A stretch of DNA of 64,000 nucleotides from G963662675 sp963662675 (GTDB lineage Bacteria; Bacteroidota; Bacteroidia; Bacteroidales; Prolixibacteraceae). The stretch is taken from the NCBI GenBank assembly GCA_963662675.2, contig CAXXHP010000004.1, forward strand, positions 124,001-188,000, read 5' to 3'. The notes under the pieces are model-generated. The model saw only the letters and a program-made list of their open reading frames with translations, had not been told where the DNA came from and ran no database searches. The position numbers were made by a program, and so were the translations under genes. Positions 6,712 through 16,505 of this stretch are shown one piece after another; the first letter of the stretch is position 1; each line of letters opens with the position of its first letter.

Positions 6712-8133
6712 TTATTTTGCTTTGAAAGTTAGCTGTCCGACAGTGGAGATTTCCATGAAGGTAGACCCGCCACCGATGCCCAAGCTGCCACCAACATAAA
6801 CGATGGAATCTTCATTTTGTAACTTTTGTGACTCAACTAATGCATTTAATGAAGAGCGCATCATTTTAAACCGATCCTTTTTGGGTTCAATAATGCTTGG
6901 TCTAACACCATATGTTAAGGATAACTGACGAGCAGTTGTCATGTCGTAACATTGGGCATATACTGGAATATTTCCTCTAAATGCAGCAATATATCTTGCC
7001 GTTTTTCCAGTGAGTGTATTTGTTACAATTGCCTTTGTGTTAATTTTACTTGATGCTTGTATTGCCGCTTCAGCAAGGTAAGCAACTACTTCATTGTCAA
7101 GAGAAGGAATTACGATGTCATTTCTTTTATCTCTATTTGGTTCAACTTCCTGAGCAATTCGCTTCATGTATTTTACCGATTCAATGGGGTATTGTCCATA
7201 AGCGGTTTCTCCGCTAAGCATAATTGCATCAACCCTTGAGAAAATAGCATTTGCGACATCACTTACTTCAGCTCGTGTTGGACGAGGATTATCAATCATG
7301 CTATGAAGCATCTGAGTAGCAATAATTACAGGTTTTTTGCGCTCAACAGTTTTCTTAATCAATTGCCTTTGAATTCCCGGAATCTTTTCAGCTGCAATTT
7401 CAATACCTAAATCTCCACGAGCAACCATAATACCGTAAGCATGATCTAGAATTTCATCAATATTGTCTACGCCATCTAGATTCTCAATTTTAGCAATAAT
7501 TTTTATTGAACTGTTATGCTTATTCAGTATTTCTTGAACTGCCAGTACATCTTCTTTATTGCGTACAAATGAATGGGCTATAAAATCAAGGTCATTTTTA
7601 GCGGCAAACTCAATAAATCCTTCATCTTTAGTTGAGATGGATGGAAGCTTAACACTAAATCCAGGAGTGTTAATGCTTTTCTTATTTTTAATTGTACCCT
7701 TATTTTCAACTCTACAAAGTACAAAGTCATTTTCTTTTTTAACTACACTTAATTCTAGTTCTCCATCATCAATCAGTATTTTACCGTCTGATGGAATCTC
7801 TTTATGAAAGTTTTCATAAGAAGTAGTTAATATATTGAGTCCTGCCTTACTTTCTCTCAAAATACCGGATACCTCAATTAATTGGCCTTCCTCAACTTGA
7901 TAAGGAGTAACATCTGTTGTCCTTATTTCTGGGCCTTTAGTGTCAATTAAGATAGCTATCTTGTCGGATACTTTCCGAATATTATTAATCACATTAAGTG
8001 CACTTTCGTGGGTGATGTGAGCTGTATTAAGCCGAGCCACGTTCATCCCTGCACTATATAGTGATTCAATAAAGTCTGGTTCGCATCTATCATCTGAGAT
8101 ACTCGCTACAATTTTTGTGTGTTTCATATTCAA
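6712..8133 (-). CDS. pyk: pyruvate kinase
   Basis: A 473-residue glycolytic enzyme that converts PEP and ADP to pyruvate and ATP. Recognisable family elements are NVARLNTAH near residue 33, LIDTKGPEIRT at 62-72, the catalytic lysine segment IIAKIENLDGV near 218, VARGDLGIEI near 243 and the ATQMLHSMI/RPTRAEVSDVANAI block near 275-295. The length equals that of short enterobacterial-type enzymes with no extra C-terminal domain. A TACTTTTG element at 8157-8164 and a terminator at 6661-6688 suggest a single-gene transcript. It lies near aroQ and xerD, a grouping I recall from other Bacteroidota. Confidence 0.97.
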   Translation of the reverse strand: MNMKHTKIVASISDDRCEPDFIESLYSAGMNVARLNTAHITHESALNVINNIRKVSDKIAILIDTKGPEIRTTDVTPYQVEEGQLIEVSGILRESKAGLNILTTSYENFHKEIPSDGKILIDDGELELSVVKKENDFVLCRVENKGTIKNKKSINTPGFSVKLPSISTKDEGFIEFAAKNDLDFIAHSFVRNKEDVLAVQEILNKHNSSIKIIAKIENLDGVDNIDEILDHAYGIMVARGDLGIEIAAEKIPGIQRQLIKKTVERKKPVIIATQMLHSMIDNPRPTRAEVSDVANAIFSRVDAIMLSGETAYGQYPIESVKYMKRIAQEVEPNRDKRNDIVIPSLDNEVVAYLAEAAIQASSKINTKAIVTNTLTGKTARYIAAFRGNIPVYAQCYDMTTARQLSLTYGVRPSIIEPKKDRFKMMRSSLNALVESQKLQNEDSIVYVGGSLGIGGGSTFMEISTVGQLTFKAK

Positions 8134-8156
8134 CCTAAGTTATTATAATGGGGCAC

Positions 8157-8164
8157 AAAAGTAG
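8157..8164 (-). promoter_or_regulatory. -7 promoter element of pyk
   Basis: TACTTTTG on the minus strand, 23 bases before the pyk ATG at 8133; a close match to TAnnTTTG. Confidence 0.6.
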
Positions 8165-8222
8165 TTTTTTTTTAGTTCGCTTTAAAGAACTTAATTCTAG
8201 ATACGGGAATGTAATTTAAACG

Positions 8223-8642
8223 TTAAGATTTGATAATGCTTTCTATGCCTAAGCGATAGGAATCTAAGCCAAATCCCATTATACTACCTCTGCATTCCGA
8301 TCCAATAATTGATTCATGCCTAAAACTTTCTCTTGTTAGTATGTTTGATATGTGTACTTCTACTACCTGAGTATTTATGCCAGCGATAGCATCTCTAATG
8401 GCGATAGATGTATGAGTATATGCTCCCGCATTAATGACTATCCCATCATAACTAAAACCAACTTCATGAATCTTATCTATAATTTCACCTTCAATGTTTG
8501 ATTGGAAATATTCTAAAGTTATTGTTGGGTAACTTTTCTGTAAGGTTAAGAAATAGGTATCAAAAGATTGATTTCCGTAAATGTTTTTTTCTCTTTTACC
8601 TAACAAGTTTAAATTCGGACCATTAATTAACAATATTTTCAT
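8223..8642 (-). CDS. aroQ: type II 3-dehydroquinate dehydratase
   Basis: A 139-residue enzyme of the shikimate pathway that dehydrates 3-dehydroquinate. The N-terminal INGPNLNLLGKRE, the lid tyrosine in NIYGNQ, INAGAYTHTSIAIRDAI and VEVHISN...RESFRHES contain the active-site Asn, His and Arg residues of the dodecameric type II family. Length is typical. It is transcribed away from xerD, leaving 171 bp between the two starts; no clear promoter box was found there for either gene. Confidence 0.97.
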   Translation of the reverse strand: MKILLINGPNLNLLGKREKNIYGNQSFDTYFLTLQKSYPTITLEYFQSNIEGEIIDKIHEVGFSYDGIVINAGAYTHTSIAIRDAIAGINTQVVEVHISNILTRESFRHESIIGSECRGSIMGFGLDSYRLGIESIIKS

Positions 8643-8813
8643 TTTTATTTTATTTTTTTGAAAAAACTAGTAACTTTCGGAGATGTGCCGACGTATTTAT
8701 AATTATGTAATCTTGGGGAAGAAACTACATTAATTATTTGTTGTATGCAGGCATCGCTTTTTAAGAGTAAAATTATTAAAATGTTTTTAGAAAAAAATTA
8801 ATTACTTTTTATT

Positions 8814-9713
8814 ATGAAATGGGAAGATAGTAAAAAAGGTTTTGAAACTTTTTTGAGGCTAGAGAAGAATTTGTCTCAAAATTCAATCGCAGCTTACATT
8901 AATGACATCAATAAATTGATGAGTTTTTTGGATGAGAATTTCAAAAGGCTGACACCGGAAAAAGTTCGGTTGAATCATCTGAGAAGCTTTATTGAGAATA
9001 TTAACGATCGTGGCGTTTCTCCACGAACTCAAGCACGTACAATTTCTGGTATAAAATCTTTCTTCAAGTATTTATTAATGGAGGGGAAAATTAACAGTGA
9101 CCCAACCACACTACTTGAATCGCCAAAAATTGGACGTAAACTCCCTGATGTTTTGTCGATGGAAGAAATTGATTTAATTATTGATGGAGTCGATCTGAAT
9201 AAGGCAGAAGGGCAGCGTAACAAAGCAATGCTTGAAACGCTTTACAGTTGCGGGTTAAGGGTATCCGAACTTGTTAATCTTAAAGTTACAAATTTGTTTT
9301 TTGATCAAGGTTATATTAAGGTTGAAGGCAAGTCTGAGAAAGAAAGATTGGTGCCGGTAAGCTCAAAAGCGATTGAAGAAATAACAAAATATCTTCAGGG
9401 ATATCGCAAAACGCTTAAGATTAGTCCTGAAAGTGAGAATGTTCTATTTTTAAATAGAAGGGGTAAGAAGTTAAGCCGTGTTATGATTTTCACAATCATA
9501 AAGAATTTGGCAGAGAAAGTTAATCTTAACAAAAAAATCAGTCCACATACATTTAGACATTCATTTGCAACGCACTTAATAAGGGGTGGGGCTGATTTGA
9601 GAGCTGTTCAGGAAATGTTAGGTCATGAGTCAATTCTGACTACAGAAATCTATACACATTTAGATCGCGATTATTTGAAAAATACGATTACGCATTTTCA
9701 TCCACGATCATAA
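8814..9713 (+). CDS. xerD: site-specific tyrosine recombinase XerD
   Basis: A 299-residue recombinase that, with XerC, resolves chromosome dimers at dif. The N-terminal SAM-like core-binding domain covers residues 5-90. The catalytic set R149 (GLRVSEL), K173, H245 and R248 (PHTFRHSFATHL), H271 (LGHES) and nucleophile Y280 is complete. Its length and close match to the XerD pattern, plus the divergent aroQ neighbour, favour a housekeeping enzyme over an integrase of a mobile element; no attachment repeats were seen. Confidence 0.93.
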   Translation: MKWEDSKKGFETFLRLEKNLSQNSIAAYINDINKLMSFLDENFKRLTPEKVRLNHLRSFIENINDRGVSPRTQARTISGIKSFFKYLLMEGKINSDPTTLLESPKIGRKLPDVLSMEEIDLIIDGVDLNKAEGQRNKAMLETLYSCGLRVSELVNLKVTNLFFDQGYIKVEGKSEKERLVPVSSKAIEEITKYLQGYRKTLKISPESENVLFLNRRGKKLSRVMIFTIIKNLAEKVNLNKKISPHTFRHSFATHLIRGGADLRAVQEMLGHESILTTEIYTHLDRDYLKNTITHFHPRS

Positions 9714-9786
9714 CACCTTTGTTGTGTTCTGATTAATGATTTCTTAACATGTTGATGTAACCGAAAGGAACGTATTATAGTACTAG

Positions 9787-9824
9787 TAGACAGGGCGTTA
9801 TTTGATGCTCTGTCTATTTTTTTT
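9787..9824 (+). terminator. intrinsic terminator of xerD
   Basis: TAGACAGGGC pairs with GCTCTGTCTA (one G-T pair) around a 10-nt loop and is followed by eight or more T. It lies 73 bp after the xerD stop. Confidence 0.8.
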
Positions 9825-9887
9825 AAATAAAAGTGAGAATTAATGCTAATTTAAAAATAGGCAACTAAGCAGAGTGTAAAAAAAAAT

Positions 9888-9895
9888 TATTTTTG
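9888..9895 (+). promoter_or_regulatory. -7 promoter element of pckA
   Basis: TATTTTTG matches TAnnTTTG and lies 52 bp before the pckA ATG; no convincing -33 box. Confidence 0.4.
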
Positions 9896-9947
9896 TGTGC
9901 TGAGAAAATGGTTTTGTTGGAAATATTAATTTTTTTAATTGTTGACT

Positions 9948-11546
9948 ATGAAAAATTTGGATCTATCGAAGTACGGAATTGCCGATGTAAAAGAAATCGT
10001 ACATAACCCATCTTACGAACAGTTATTTGAGGAAGAAATGAAACCTGAATTACAAGGTTTTGAAAAAGGTCAGTTGACAGAATTGGATACTGTTAATGTA
10101 ATGACAGGTGTTTTCACAGGTCGTTCTCCTAAAGATAAATTCATTGTAGAAGATGACATCACTAAAGATACTATGTGGTGGACTTCGGATACAGCTAAAA
10201 ATGATAATAAAGCAACTACTCCTGAAGTTTGGGCTGAATTAAAAGGGTTAGTTACCAAACAACTTTCAGGAAAAAAATTGTTTGTTGTTGATACTTTCTG
10301 TGGTGCAAATGAAGATTCTCGTTTGAAAGTTCGTTTCATTATGGAAGTTGCATGGCAAGCACATTTTGTGAAAAATATGTTTATCCGTCCAACTGATCAG
10401 GAATTGGAAACTTATGAGCCTGATTTCGTTGTTATGAACGGTTCAAAAACGACTAATCCAAACTGGAAAGAGCAAGGGTTGAACTCTGAAAACTTTACTG
10501 TTTTCAACATGACAGAAAAAATGCAAGTAATTGGTGGTACTTGGTATGGTGGCGAAATGAAAAAAGGAATTTTCGCTATGATGAACTACTATTTGCCATT
10601 GAAAGGGATGGCTTCTATGCACTGTTCTGCAAACGTTGGTAAAGAAGGTGATGTTGCTATATTCTTTGGTCTCTCAGGTACTGGTAAAACAACTTTATCT
10701 ACAGATTCAAGCCGTCAGTTGATTGGTGACGATGAGCACGGTTGGGATGACGAAGGTGTATTCAACTTTGAAGGTGGATGTTATGCAAAAACTATCGATT
10801 TAGATAAAGATGCTGAGCCAGAAATTTATGGTGCGATCAAACGTAACGCTCTTTTAGAGAACGTAACTGTTGATGCTGATGGTAAAATTGATTTCACTGA
10901 CGGTTCTGTAACTCAGAACACACGAGTATCTTATCCAATCGATCACATTGAAAATATCGCTGTGCCTTCAAAAGCAGGTCACGCGAAAAAAGTTATCTTC
11001 TTGAGTGCTGATGCTTTTGGTGTATTGCCTCCGGTATCTAAATTAACTCCAGAGCAAACTCAATATCACTTTTTGTCAGGATTTACTGCTAAATTAGCCG
11101 GTACTGAGCGTGGTATTACTGAGCCAACTCCAACTTTCTCTGCATGTTTTGGTGCTGCTTTCTTAACTCTACACCCAACAAAATACGGTCAAGAGTTAGT
11201 GAAGAAAATGGAAGCTAACGGAGCTGAAGCTTACTTGGTAAATACAGGATGGAATGGTTCTGGGAAACGTATCTCTATTAAAGATACTCGCGGTATTATC
11301 AATGCAATTCTTGATGGTTCAATCGAGAAAGCAGAGACTAAAGTTATCCCAACTTTCAACCTAGAAGTACCTACTGCACTTCCAGGAGTTGATTCTAAAA
11401 TTCTTGACCCACGCGATACTTACGCTGATGTTACAGAATGGGAAAATAAAGCTAAAGATCTTGGTGGCCGTTTTATCAAAAACTTCGTTAAATACACAGA
11501 TAACGAAGAAGGTAAAGCATTGGTTGCTGCTGGTCCTCAGTTGTAA
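9948..11546 (+). CDS. pckA: phosphoenolpyruvate carboxykinase (ATP)
   Basis: A 532-residue enzyme that interconverts oxaloacetate and PEP with ATP/ADP; in fermentative Bacteroidota it often runs towards oxaloacetate for succinate formation. The motifs TGRSPKDKFIV near residue 55, GGEMKKG and MHCSANVG near 205-230, the P-loop GLSGTGKTTLS near 242 and the kinase-2 GDDEHGW just after it are all present. The ATG at 9948 is chosen; the frame extends to a TTG at 9939 but that would add only three residues. It has its own promoter element and a downstream terminator. Codon use favours A/T-ending codons in an even pattern, as in highly expressed genes. Confidence 0.97.
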   Translation: MKNLDLSKYGIADVKEIVHNPSYEQLFEEEMKPELQGFEKGQLTELDTVNVMTGVFTGRSPKDKFIVEDDITKDTMWWTSDTAKNDNKATTPEVWAELKGLVTKQLSGKKLFVVDTFCGANEDSRLKVRFIMEVAWQAHFVKNMFIRPTDQELETYEPDFVVMNGSKTTNPNWKEQGLNSENFTVFNMTEKMQVIGGTWYGGEMKKGIFAMMNYYLPLKGMASMHCSANVGKEGDVAIFFGLSGTGKTTLSTDSSRQLIGDDEHGWDDEGVFNFEGGCYAKTIDLDKDAEPEIYGAIKRNALLENVTVDADGKIDFTDGSVTQNTRVSYPIDHIENIAVPSKAGHAKKVIFLSADAFGVLPPVSKLTPEQTQYHFLSGFTAKLAGTERGITEPTPTFSACFGAAFLTLHPTKYGQELVKKMEANGAEAYLVNTGWNGSGKRISIKDTRGIINAILDGSIEKAETKVIPTFNLEVPTALPGVDSKILDPRDTYADVTEWENKAKDLGGRFIKNFVKYTDNEEGKALVAAGPQL

Positions 11547-11572
11547 TAACTATCAAATTATTGATATATTTG

Positions 11573-11600
11573 AGCCCTACCATTTGGTGGGGCTTTTTTT
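11573..11600 (+). terminator. intrinsic terminator of pckA
   Basis: AGCCCTACC pairs with GGTGGGGCT (one G-T pair) around a four-base loop, followed by seven T, 26 bp after the stop. Confidence 0.85.
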
Positions 11601-11636
11601 GTGAAAGCCTTTTTATTCCTATTCAAATTAGTTTTT

Positions 11637-13067
11637 ATGACGATTTCCAAGAACACGCAGGTTTTGCTCATTTTTGTGTTCATCGCTATTGCTCTTCGCT
11701 TCTTTAGTTTTTTCACTAGTGTTTTGGATCATGATGAGTCTACCTATCTTATTATTGGTAGAGATGTGTTGCAGGGGAGGGATTTATATGTCGATGCGAT
11801 CGATAGCAAACCTGTCGGGATCTTTTTAATATATGCTTTCTTTCAACTAATTTTTGGATATTCGATCTTTCTAAAAAGGTTAGCCGTAGCTATTCTGGTT
11901 GGACTAACGGCTTATTTATTGAGAAATGTGTCTTTAAAGCTCTTTCAAGAGAAAAGAGCTGCATTTGCCGCAGGACTTATCTACTTGTATTACACATCGA
12001 CATGGAATTCTTTCGGACTTTCACCAAATACAGAACTTTTTTTTAATCTTTTCACCATTAGTTCGTTACTGTTATTCTTTAATAAGTCGAAGTCTAATTA
12101 TATGATGGCTGGGTTATTACTGGGAATCGGTTTTATAATAAAGTATCTGGTGTTGCTTGATTTTATAGCAATTGCTTCCTTTTTCTTTATTTATGAAATG
12201 ATCCAAAATAAATGGAAGTTTACTTGGAATGCTTTTTTACCATATGTGTTGGCCGGATTTAGTTTTACCATTCCCTTTTTGTGTTTGAATCTCTATTTTT
12301 ATTTGGGAGATCATTTTGATGCTTTCAGCTTCATTACATATGAATTACCGGGTAGGTATAGGCAGGATAGCTCTGTCTTTAAGTATATTAGTCTGCTCTT
12401 TGATTTCACCTTTAGGTTTTTACCTATCTCAGTCCTTTTCTTTTATGTGTTATTTTCCACGAAAACATTTTTAAAAGGATGGCAAAAATATTTCTTGATT
12501 TATTGGTTTTTTGCAGTTCTACTTGCCATCTATTTGCCAGGCAAAGGATTTAGGCATTATTCAATACAATTGATGTTGCCTGTGAGTTTGTTGGCTGGCT
12601 TGGCTTTCCATTCGAGATTTATTTTTAATAAATATTTGGGTAAAGTGTTTTCAGGTAAGACAGGTCTTATTCTGTTAGTTTTGTTGATAGGCGCAGGGCA
12701 AGTGAGCGGAATAGCAGGGAAATTTACAAGTACGGATCAGCCACGAATAATTGCCACGTATTTGCAGGATAAACTAGATGAGAATGATGCTGTATTTGTC
12801 GCAAATGATAAGCAGATCTTGTATTATCTGTTAAAGAAAGATTGTCCCACTCCTTATGTTCACTCGACAATTTTCACTAAACCGGAACATGCTTATGCGT
12901 TTAATATGGATCCGGAGCAAGAAGTAAGAAAGGTTCTTGATCAACATCCTAAGTTTATTGTTTTGAAACAACCTTTTGCATTAGTGCAAAACCTGATTAA
13001 AGATGATTACCAAATTGATGAAGGCTTTGACAATGAGAAAATTCTGATTTATGAGCGAATACAATAG
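11637..13067 (+). CDS. multi-pass glycosyltransferase, GT39/ArnT-like (GT-C fold)
   Basis: A 476-residue integral membrane protein with about ten hydrophobic segments. The first periplasmic loop carries DHDES (about residue 32) and GRDLYVDAIDSKP, matching the acidic catalytic loop of GT-C enzymes of the PMT/ArnT group, which use polyprenyl-phosphate sugars. A soluble tail of about 100 residues follows the last helix. The ATG at 11637 is preferred over a GTG at 11601 that directly abuts the pckA terminator. The acceptor (protein, lipid A or other glycan) cannot be deduced; neighbours give no hint. Confidence 0.8.
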   Translation: MTISKNTQVLLIFVFIAIALRFFSFFTSVLDHDESTYLIIGRDVLQGRDLYVDAIDSKPVGIFLIYAFFQLIFGYSIFLKRLAVAILVGLTAYLLRNVSLKLFQEKRAAFAAGLIYLYYTSTWNSFGLSPNTELFFNLFTISSLLLFFNKSKSNYMMAGLLLGIGFIIKYLVLLDFIAIASFFFIYEMIQNKWKFTWNAFLPYVLAGFSFTIPFLCLNLYFYLGDHFDAFSFITYELPGRYRQDSSVFKYISLLFDFTFRFLPISVLFFYVLFSTKTFLKGWQKYFLIYWFFAVLLAIYLPGKGFRHYSIQLMLPVSLLAGLAFHSRFIFNKYLGKVFSGKTGLILLVLLIGAGQVSGIAGKFTSTDQPRIIATYLQDKLDENDAVFVANDKQILYYLLKKDCPTPYVHSTIFTKPEHAYAFNMDPEQEVRKVLDQHPKFIVLKQPFALVQNLIKDDYQIDEGFDNEKILIYERIQ

Positions 13068-13081
13068 TTGAAAGAAATCTA

Positions 13082-13942
13082 CTAATTGATAATCTCCCTC
13101 AAGCATTCATCTGCATTCTCAAATTTATATTTGAATTGCATGGACAATAACCTTTCAGGTAGCACAATTTGGCCTTTTAGAAGAATTTCAGAAGCTTTGC
13201 CAAAAATTGCTTTTAAGACAATAGAGGGAACAGTGAATGGAGCAGGTTTATTTAATATGCTTGCCAAAATTCGGGTAAACTCGCCATTTGTTACATTCTC
13301 AGGAGCTACTAAGTTGAATATTCCATTATATCTTTCATTGGTTAAACTTTCTGAAAATGCCTGAATTAAATCATCAATATGAATAAATGGAAATGCCTGT
13401 TTTCCATCTCCAATTTTTCCACCCAACCCCAGATTGAATATGGGCAGCATTTTCTTCATGGTTTGTGATTCTTTGCCTAAAACAACACCTAACCGGAATA
13501 TTACTCTTCTAACTTGATCGCTTAAATCAACGGATGCATTCTCCCAGTCTTTTACAACATCTCGCAGAAAACCGTTATTTAAGTCTTGGCTATTTTCTGT
13601 GTGTATTCCAGATGTTCCGTAAATGCCAACAGCAGAGGCTGAAATGAATGTTTTTGGTTTGGAATTGTCGGGTGTTAAATTTATTGCGGCAACCAAGTTT
13701 CGAGTTGTTAAAACTCGACTTTTGTAAATTAGGTCTTTATTTTTTGCGTTCCATAGCTGTAATATTGGAGCTCCTGCCAAATTGATTACAGCATCTGTGT
13801 CTCTTAAAAGCGAAGATAAATCTTCAATTTTACCATACAGCATTTGTCTGCTTATCGGCTTAACTTTATAGCCTATTTTTTTATAGTGGGAGATCAGTTT
13901 TCTTCCAATGTATCCGTTTGAACCTGTAATAGCAATGACCAT
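13082..13942 (-). CDS. TIGR01777-type NAD-dependent epimerase (SDR39U1/YfcH family)
   Basis: A 286-residue extended-SDR protein. The NAD(P)-binding GSNGYIGRKL is at residues 7-16, followed by VINLAGAPI near 52 and the conserved FISASAVGIYG near 99. The C-terminal part (QIVLPERLLSMQFKYKF) matches the DUF1731 domain that ends this family. The substrate is unknown; the eukaryotic relative is a poorly characterised epimerase. It converges with the glycosyltransferase gene (14 bp apart) and is divergent from the PBP gene. No promoter box is obvious upstream. Confidence 0.88.
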   Translation of the reverse strand: MVIAITGSNGYIGRKLISHYKKIGYKVKPISRQMLYGKIEDLSSLLRDTDAVINLAGAPILQLWNAKNKDLIYKSRVLTTRNLVAAINLTPDNSKPKTFISASAVGIYGTSGIHTENSQDLNNGFLRDVVKDWENASVDLSDQVRRVIFRLGVVLGKESQTMKKMLPIFNLGLGGKIGDGKQAFPFIHIDDLIQAFSESLTNERYNGIFNLVAPENVTNGEFTRILASILNKPAPFTVPSIVLKAIFGKASEILLKGQIVLPERLLSMQFKYKFENADECLREIIN

Positions 13943-14041
13943 AAAAGGGTGGAATATTTGATCTTATAAGTTAATACAATTATTTCTTTGAAAAGTTTTT
14001 TTTGGAGGAAAATCAAATGAACTATTTACCGTTATATTATA

Positions 14042-14049
14042 TAATTTTG
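14042..14049 (+). promoter_or_regulatory. -7 promoter element of the class A PBP gene
   Basis: TAATTTTG ends 17 bases before the ATG at 14067, implying a very short leader. Confidence 0.45.
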
Positions 14050-14066
14050 AAAGAAATTTGATCATT

Positions 14067-16463
14067 ATGCCGCCAAAGAAATCATCTGTAAGAAATCACT
14101 CAAAAAAGAAGAAGCCAACCTCTAAACGAAAAACCCAAAAAAAGCACTCTGCTTCAGCACGCTTTGTTAGCTTTTTATTTAAAGCAGTGGGTGTTGGAAT
14201 TATCTTTTTTGCGTTGTTTTTTATGGCCGTTTATCTCGGGTTTTTAGGATATGTGCCTACTTCTTCACAACTACACGATATTAAAAACTCACAAGCTTCA
14301 GAAGTTTTCTCATCAGAAGGAAAGCTGTTAGGGCGTTACTACGTTGAAAATCGGAGTAATGTGAGCTATGACGAAATATCTCCGAATGTCATTCATGGAC
14401 TTGTGGCTACTGAAGATTCTCGTTTTTATGAGCATCGTGGTATTGATGAAATTGCGTTACTTCGGGTTTTGGTGAAAACGATTTTATTGCAAGATCATAG
14501 TGCAGGGGGAGGAAGTACAATAAGTCAACAGGTTGCTAAGAACTTATTCCCTCGGAATGATTTGTGGGTATTTTCGATGCCCGTAAATAAGCTTCGTGAA
14601 GCAATCATAGCATATCGTTTGGAGCGTATTTATACAAAAGAAGATATCTTGACATTATACCTCAATACGGTTCCATTTAGTGAAAATATTTTTGGGATTG
14701 AGTTAGCCGCAGAACGATTTTTCAATAAAAGTCCGGGCAACCTGACTGTTGATGAAGCCGCTGTTTTGGTGGGAATGCTAAAAGCAAATAATTCGTATAA
14801 TCCGAGGTTGCACCCGGAACGTTCTAAAGAAAGACGTAATGTGGTGATCAGCCAAATGGTGAAGAACAATTACCTCACAGAAGCCGAGGGTGAAGTCTTT
14901 AAGTCAAAACCATTAAAGCTTAACTACCGAAGAATTTCATACAATGAGGGGCCGGCTCCATACTTTTTAGAAATGCTCAAGCCAGAATTGGAAGAATGGT
15001 GTAGCAATAATCAAAAAGAAAATGGAGATTCATATAATTTGTATACCGATGGGTTGAAGATTGAAACAACCATCAACTATGATTTTCAATATTACGCTCA
15101 GCAATCGGTAAAGGAGCATATGGGGAATCTGCAGAGTGTTTTTGATGCCCATTGGAAAAGTAGCGACCCTTGGGTAAAGGAACCATCTATTTTACAGCGC
15201 GCTATTAAGCAAACAGTGCGTTACAAAAAAATGTCAGCGAATGGCAAAAGTGACGCTGAAATAACGACCGCATTCAATCAGAAGATTCAAACTACCTTGT
15301 TTACATGGAGCGGAGATAAACAGGTTGAGACAACGCCATTGGATTCATTAAAACATTATATGCGGTTGCTAAATGCAGGTTTTATTGCTGTTGACCCTGT
15401 AGTAGGCGAGTTAAAGGCTTGGGTTGGGGGTATCGATTTTCGGTATTTTAAGTACGATCATGTTAAATCAACAAGACAATCCGGATCTACATTTAAGCCA
15501 TTTGTATATTTATCTGCAATGGAAAATGGATTAAGTCCTTTTGAGTATTACTCAAACGAACAAAAGGTCTACGAAGATTATCAGGACTGGTCTCCACGAA
15601 ATTCGCATGATGATTATGCGGGATTCTATTCAATGGAAGGAGCTTTAGCCCAGTCGATAAATACAGTTGCTGTTGATGTGCTCATGCAAACAGGAATTGG
15701 CAATGTGATTGAAACTTCAAAGGAGTTAGGGATCACGAGTAAACTGCAAGAGTATCCATCTCTTGCATTGGGTGTTTCTTCAATTAGTTTGAAGGAGATG
15801 GTTTCTGCATATGCAACAATCGTAAATGGAGGTGTTCGTCTTCAGCCTCATTATTTAGTTTCGATTAAAGACAATCAAGAAAATGAATTGACCCGTTTTG
15901 CAAAGCAGTCTCCCTATTCTACCAATATTGAAAAGGAAAATTGCCAGATTTTGGTGCATATGTTAGAATCTGTTGTTGATGGCGGAACCGGATCTTCAAT
16001 ACGGTCGGTATATAAAATCCCAGGTGCTTTTGCGGGCAAAACAGGTACTACTCAAGATCAATCAGATGGTTGGTTTATTGGCATGTCGCCAAACTTGGTT
16101 GCTGGCTGCTGGGTTGGGGCTGATGATCCCGGAATTCATTTTCGCACAATTACATATGGACAGGGGGCATACATGGCTTTGCCTATTGTGGGTAAATTTT
16201 TCAGTAAAATATATAGAGATGCTCGTTATAGTAAAATGCAAAGGGCCACATTCGATCAACCATCAAATAGGATATTAGCTGAATTATCTATTCCTACATA
16301 TCGAGATGAACTTGAGAAAGATAATTTGGGAGGTTTCTTTGATCGTCTCTTTAGTAATGATAACGAGACGAGTAGGGAGGCTGAGGAACAGGAGCAATCG
16401 CAAGAAGGTGAACCCAGAAAAATATGGGAAACTATTCGTAATATTTTTAAAAAGAAAAGATAG
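14067..16463 (+). CDS. class A penicillin-binding protein (transglycosylase/transpeptidase, PBP1A-like)
   Basis: A 798-residue bifunctional cell-wall synthase. A Lys/Arg/Ser-rich cytoplasmic tail (1-35) precedes one transmembrane helix (about 36-62). The GT51 domain has TEDSRFYEHRGID with the catalytic Glu near 113 and GGSTISQQVAKNLF near 150. The transpeptidase domain has the SxxK motif STFK (in RQSGSTFKPF), the SxN motif SIN (in AQSINTVAV) and KTG (in GKTGTTQDQSDGW). The C-terminal tail is acidic, then basic. The ATG at 14067 is chosen over a TTG three codons earlier. All key residues are present, so it should be active in peptidoglycan polymerisation and crosslinking at the inner membrane. 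Confidence 0.95.
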   Translation: MPPKKSSVRNHSKKKKPTSKRKTQKKHSASARFVSFLFKAVGVGIIFFALFFMAVYLGFLGYVPTSSQLHDIKNSQASEVFSSEGKLLGRYYVENRSNVSYDEISPNVIHGLVATEDSRFYEHRGIDEIALLRVLVKTILLQDHSAGGGSTISQQVAKNLFPRNDLWVFSMPVNKLREAIIAYRLERIYTKEDILTLYLNTVPFSENIFGIELAAERFFNKSPGNLTVDEAAVLVGMLKANNSYNPRLHPERSKERRNVVISQMVKNNYLTEAEGEVFKSKPLKLNYRRISYNEGPAPYFLEMLKPELEEWCSNNQKENGDSYNLYTDGLKIETTINYDFQYYAQQSVKEHMGNLQSVFDAHWKSSDPWVKEPSILQRAIKQTVRYKKMSANGKSDAEITTAFNQKIQTTLFTWSGDKQVETTPLDSLKHYMRLLNAGFIAVDPVVGELKAWVGGIDFRYFKYDHVKSTRQSGSTFKPFVYLSAMENGLSPFEYYSNEQKVYEDYQDWSPRNSHDDYAGFYSMEGALAQSINTVAVDVLMQTGIGNVIETSKELGITSKLQEYPSLALGVSSISLKEMVSAYATIVNGGVRLQPHYLVSIKDNQENELTRFAKQSPYSTNIEKENCQILVHMLESVVDGGTGSSIRSVYKIPGAFAGKTGTTQDQSDGWFIGMSPNLVAGCWVGADDPGIHFRTITYGQGAYMALPIVGKFFSKIYRDARYSKMQRATFDQPSNRILAELSIPTYRDELEKDNLGGFFDRLFSNDNETSREAEEQEQSQEGEPRKIWETIRNIFKKKR

Positions 16464-16492
16464 ATTCATAACTTATACTCTATTCTAATTGT

Positions 16493-16500
16493 TAATTTTG
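16493..16500 (+). promoter_or_regulatory. -7 promoter element directly before the first ClC gene
   Basis: TAATTTTG ends five bases before the ATG at 16506. If used, transcription would begin at or next to the start codon, giving a leaderless message. Confidence 0.4.
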
Positions 16501-16505
16501 CGACA

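Noticed and set aside
8814..9713. Integrase of a mobile element
   Set aside because: The sequence and divergent aroQ context fit chromosomal XerD; no attachment-site repeats, excisionase or cargo genes are nearby.
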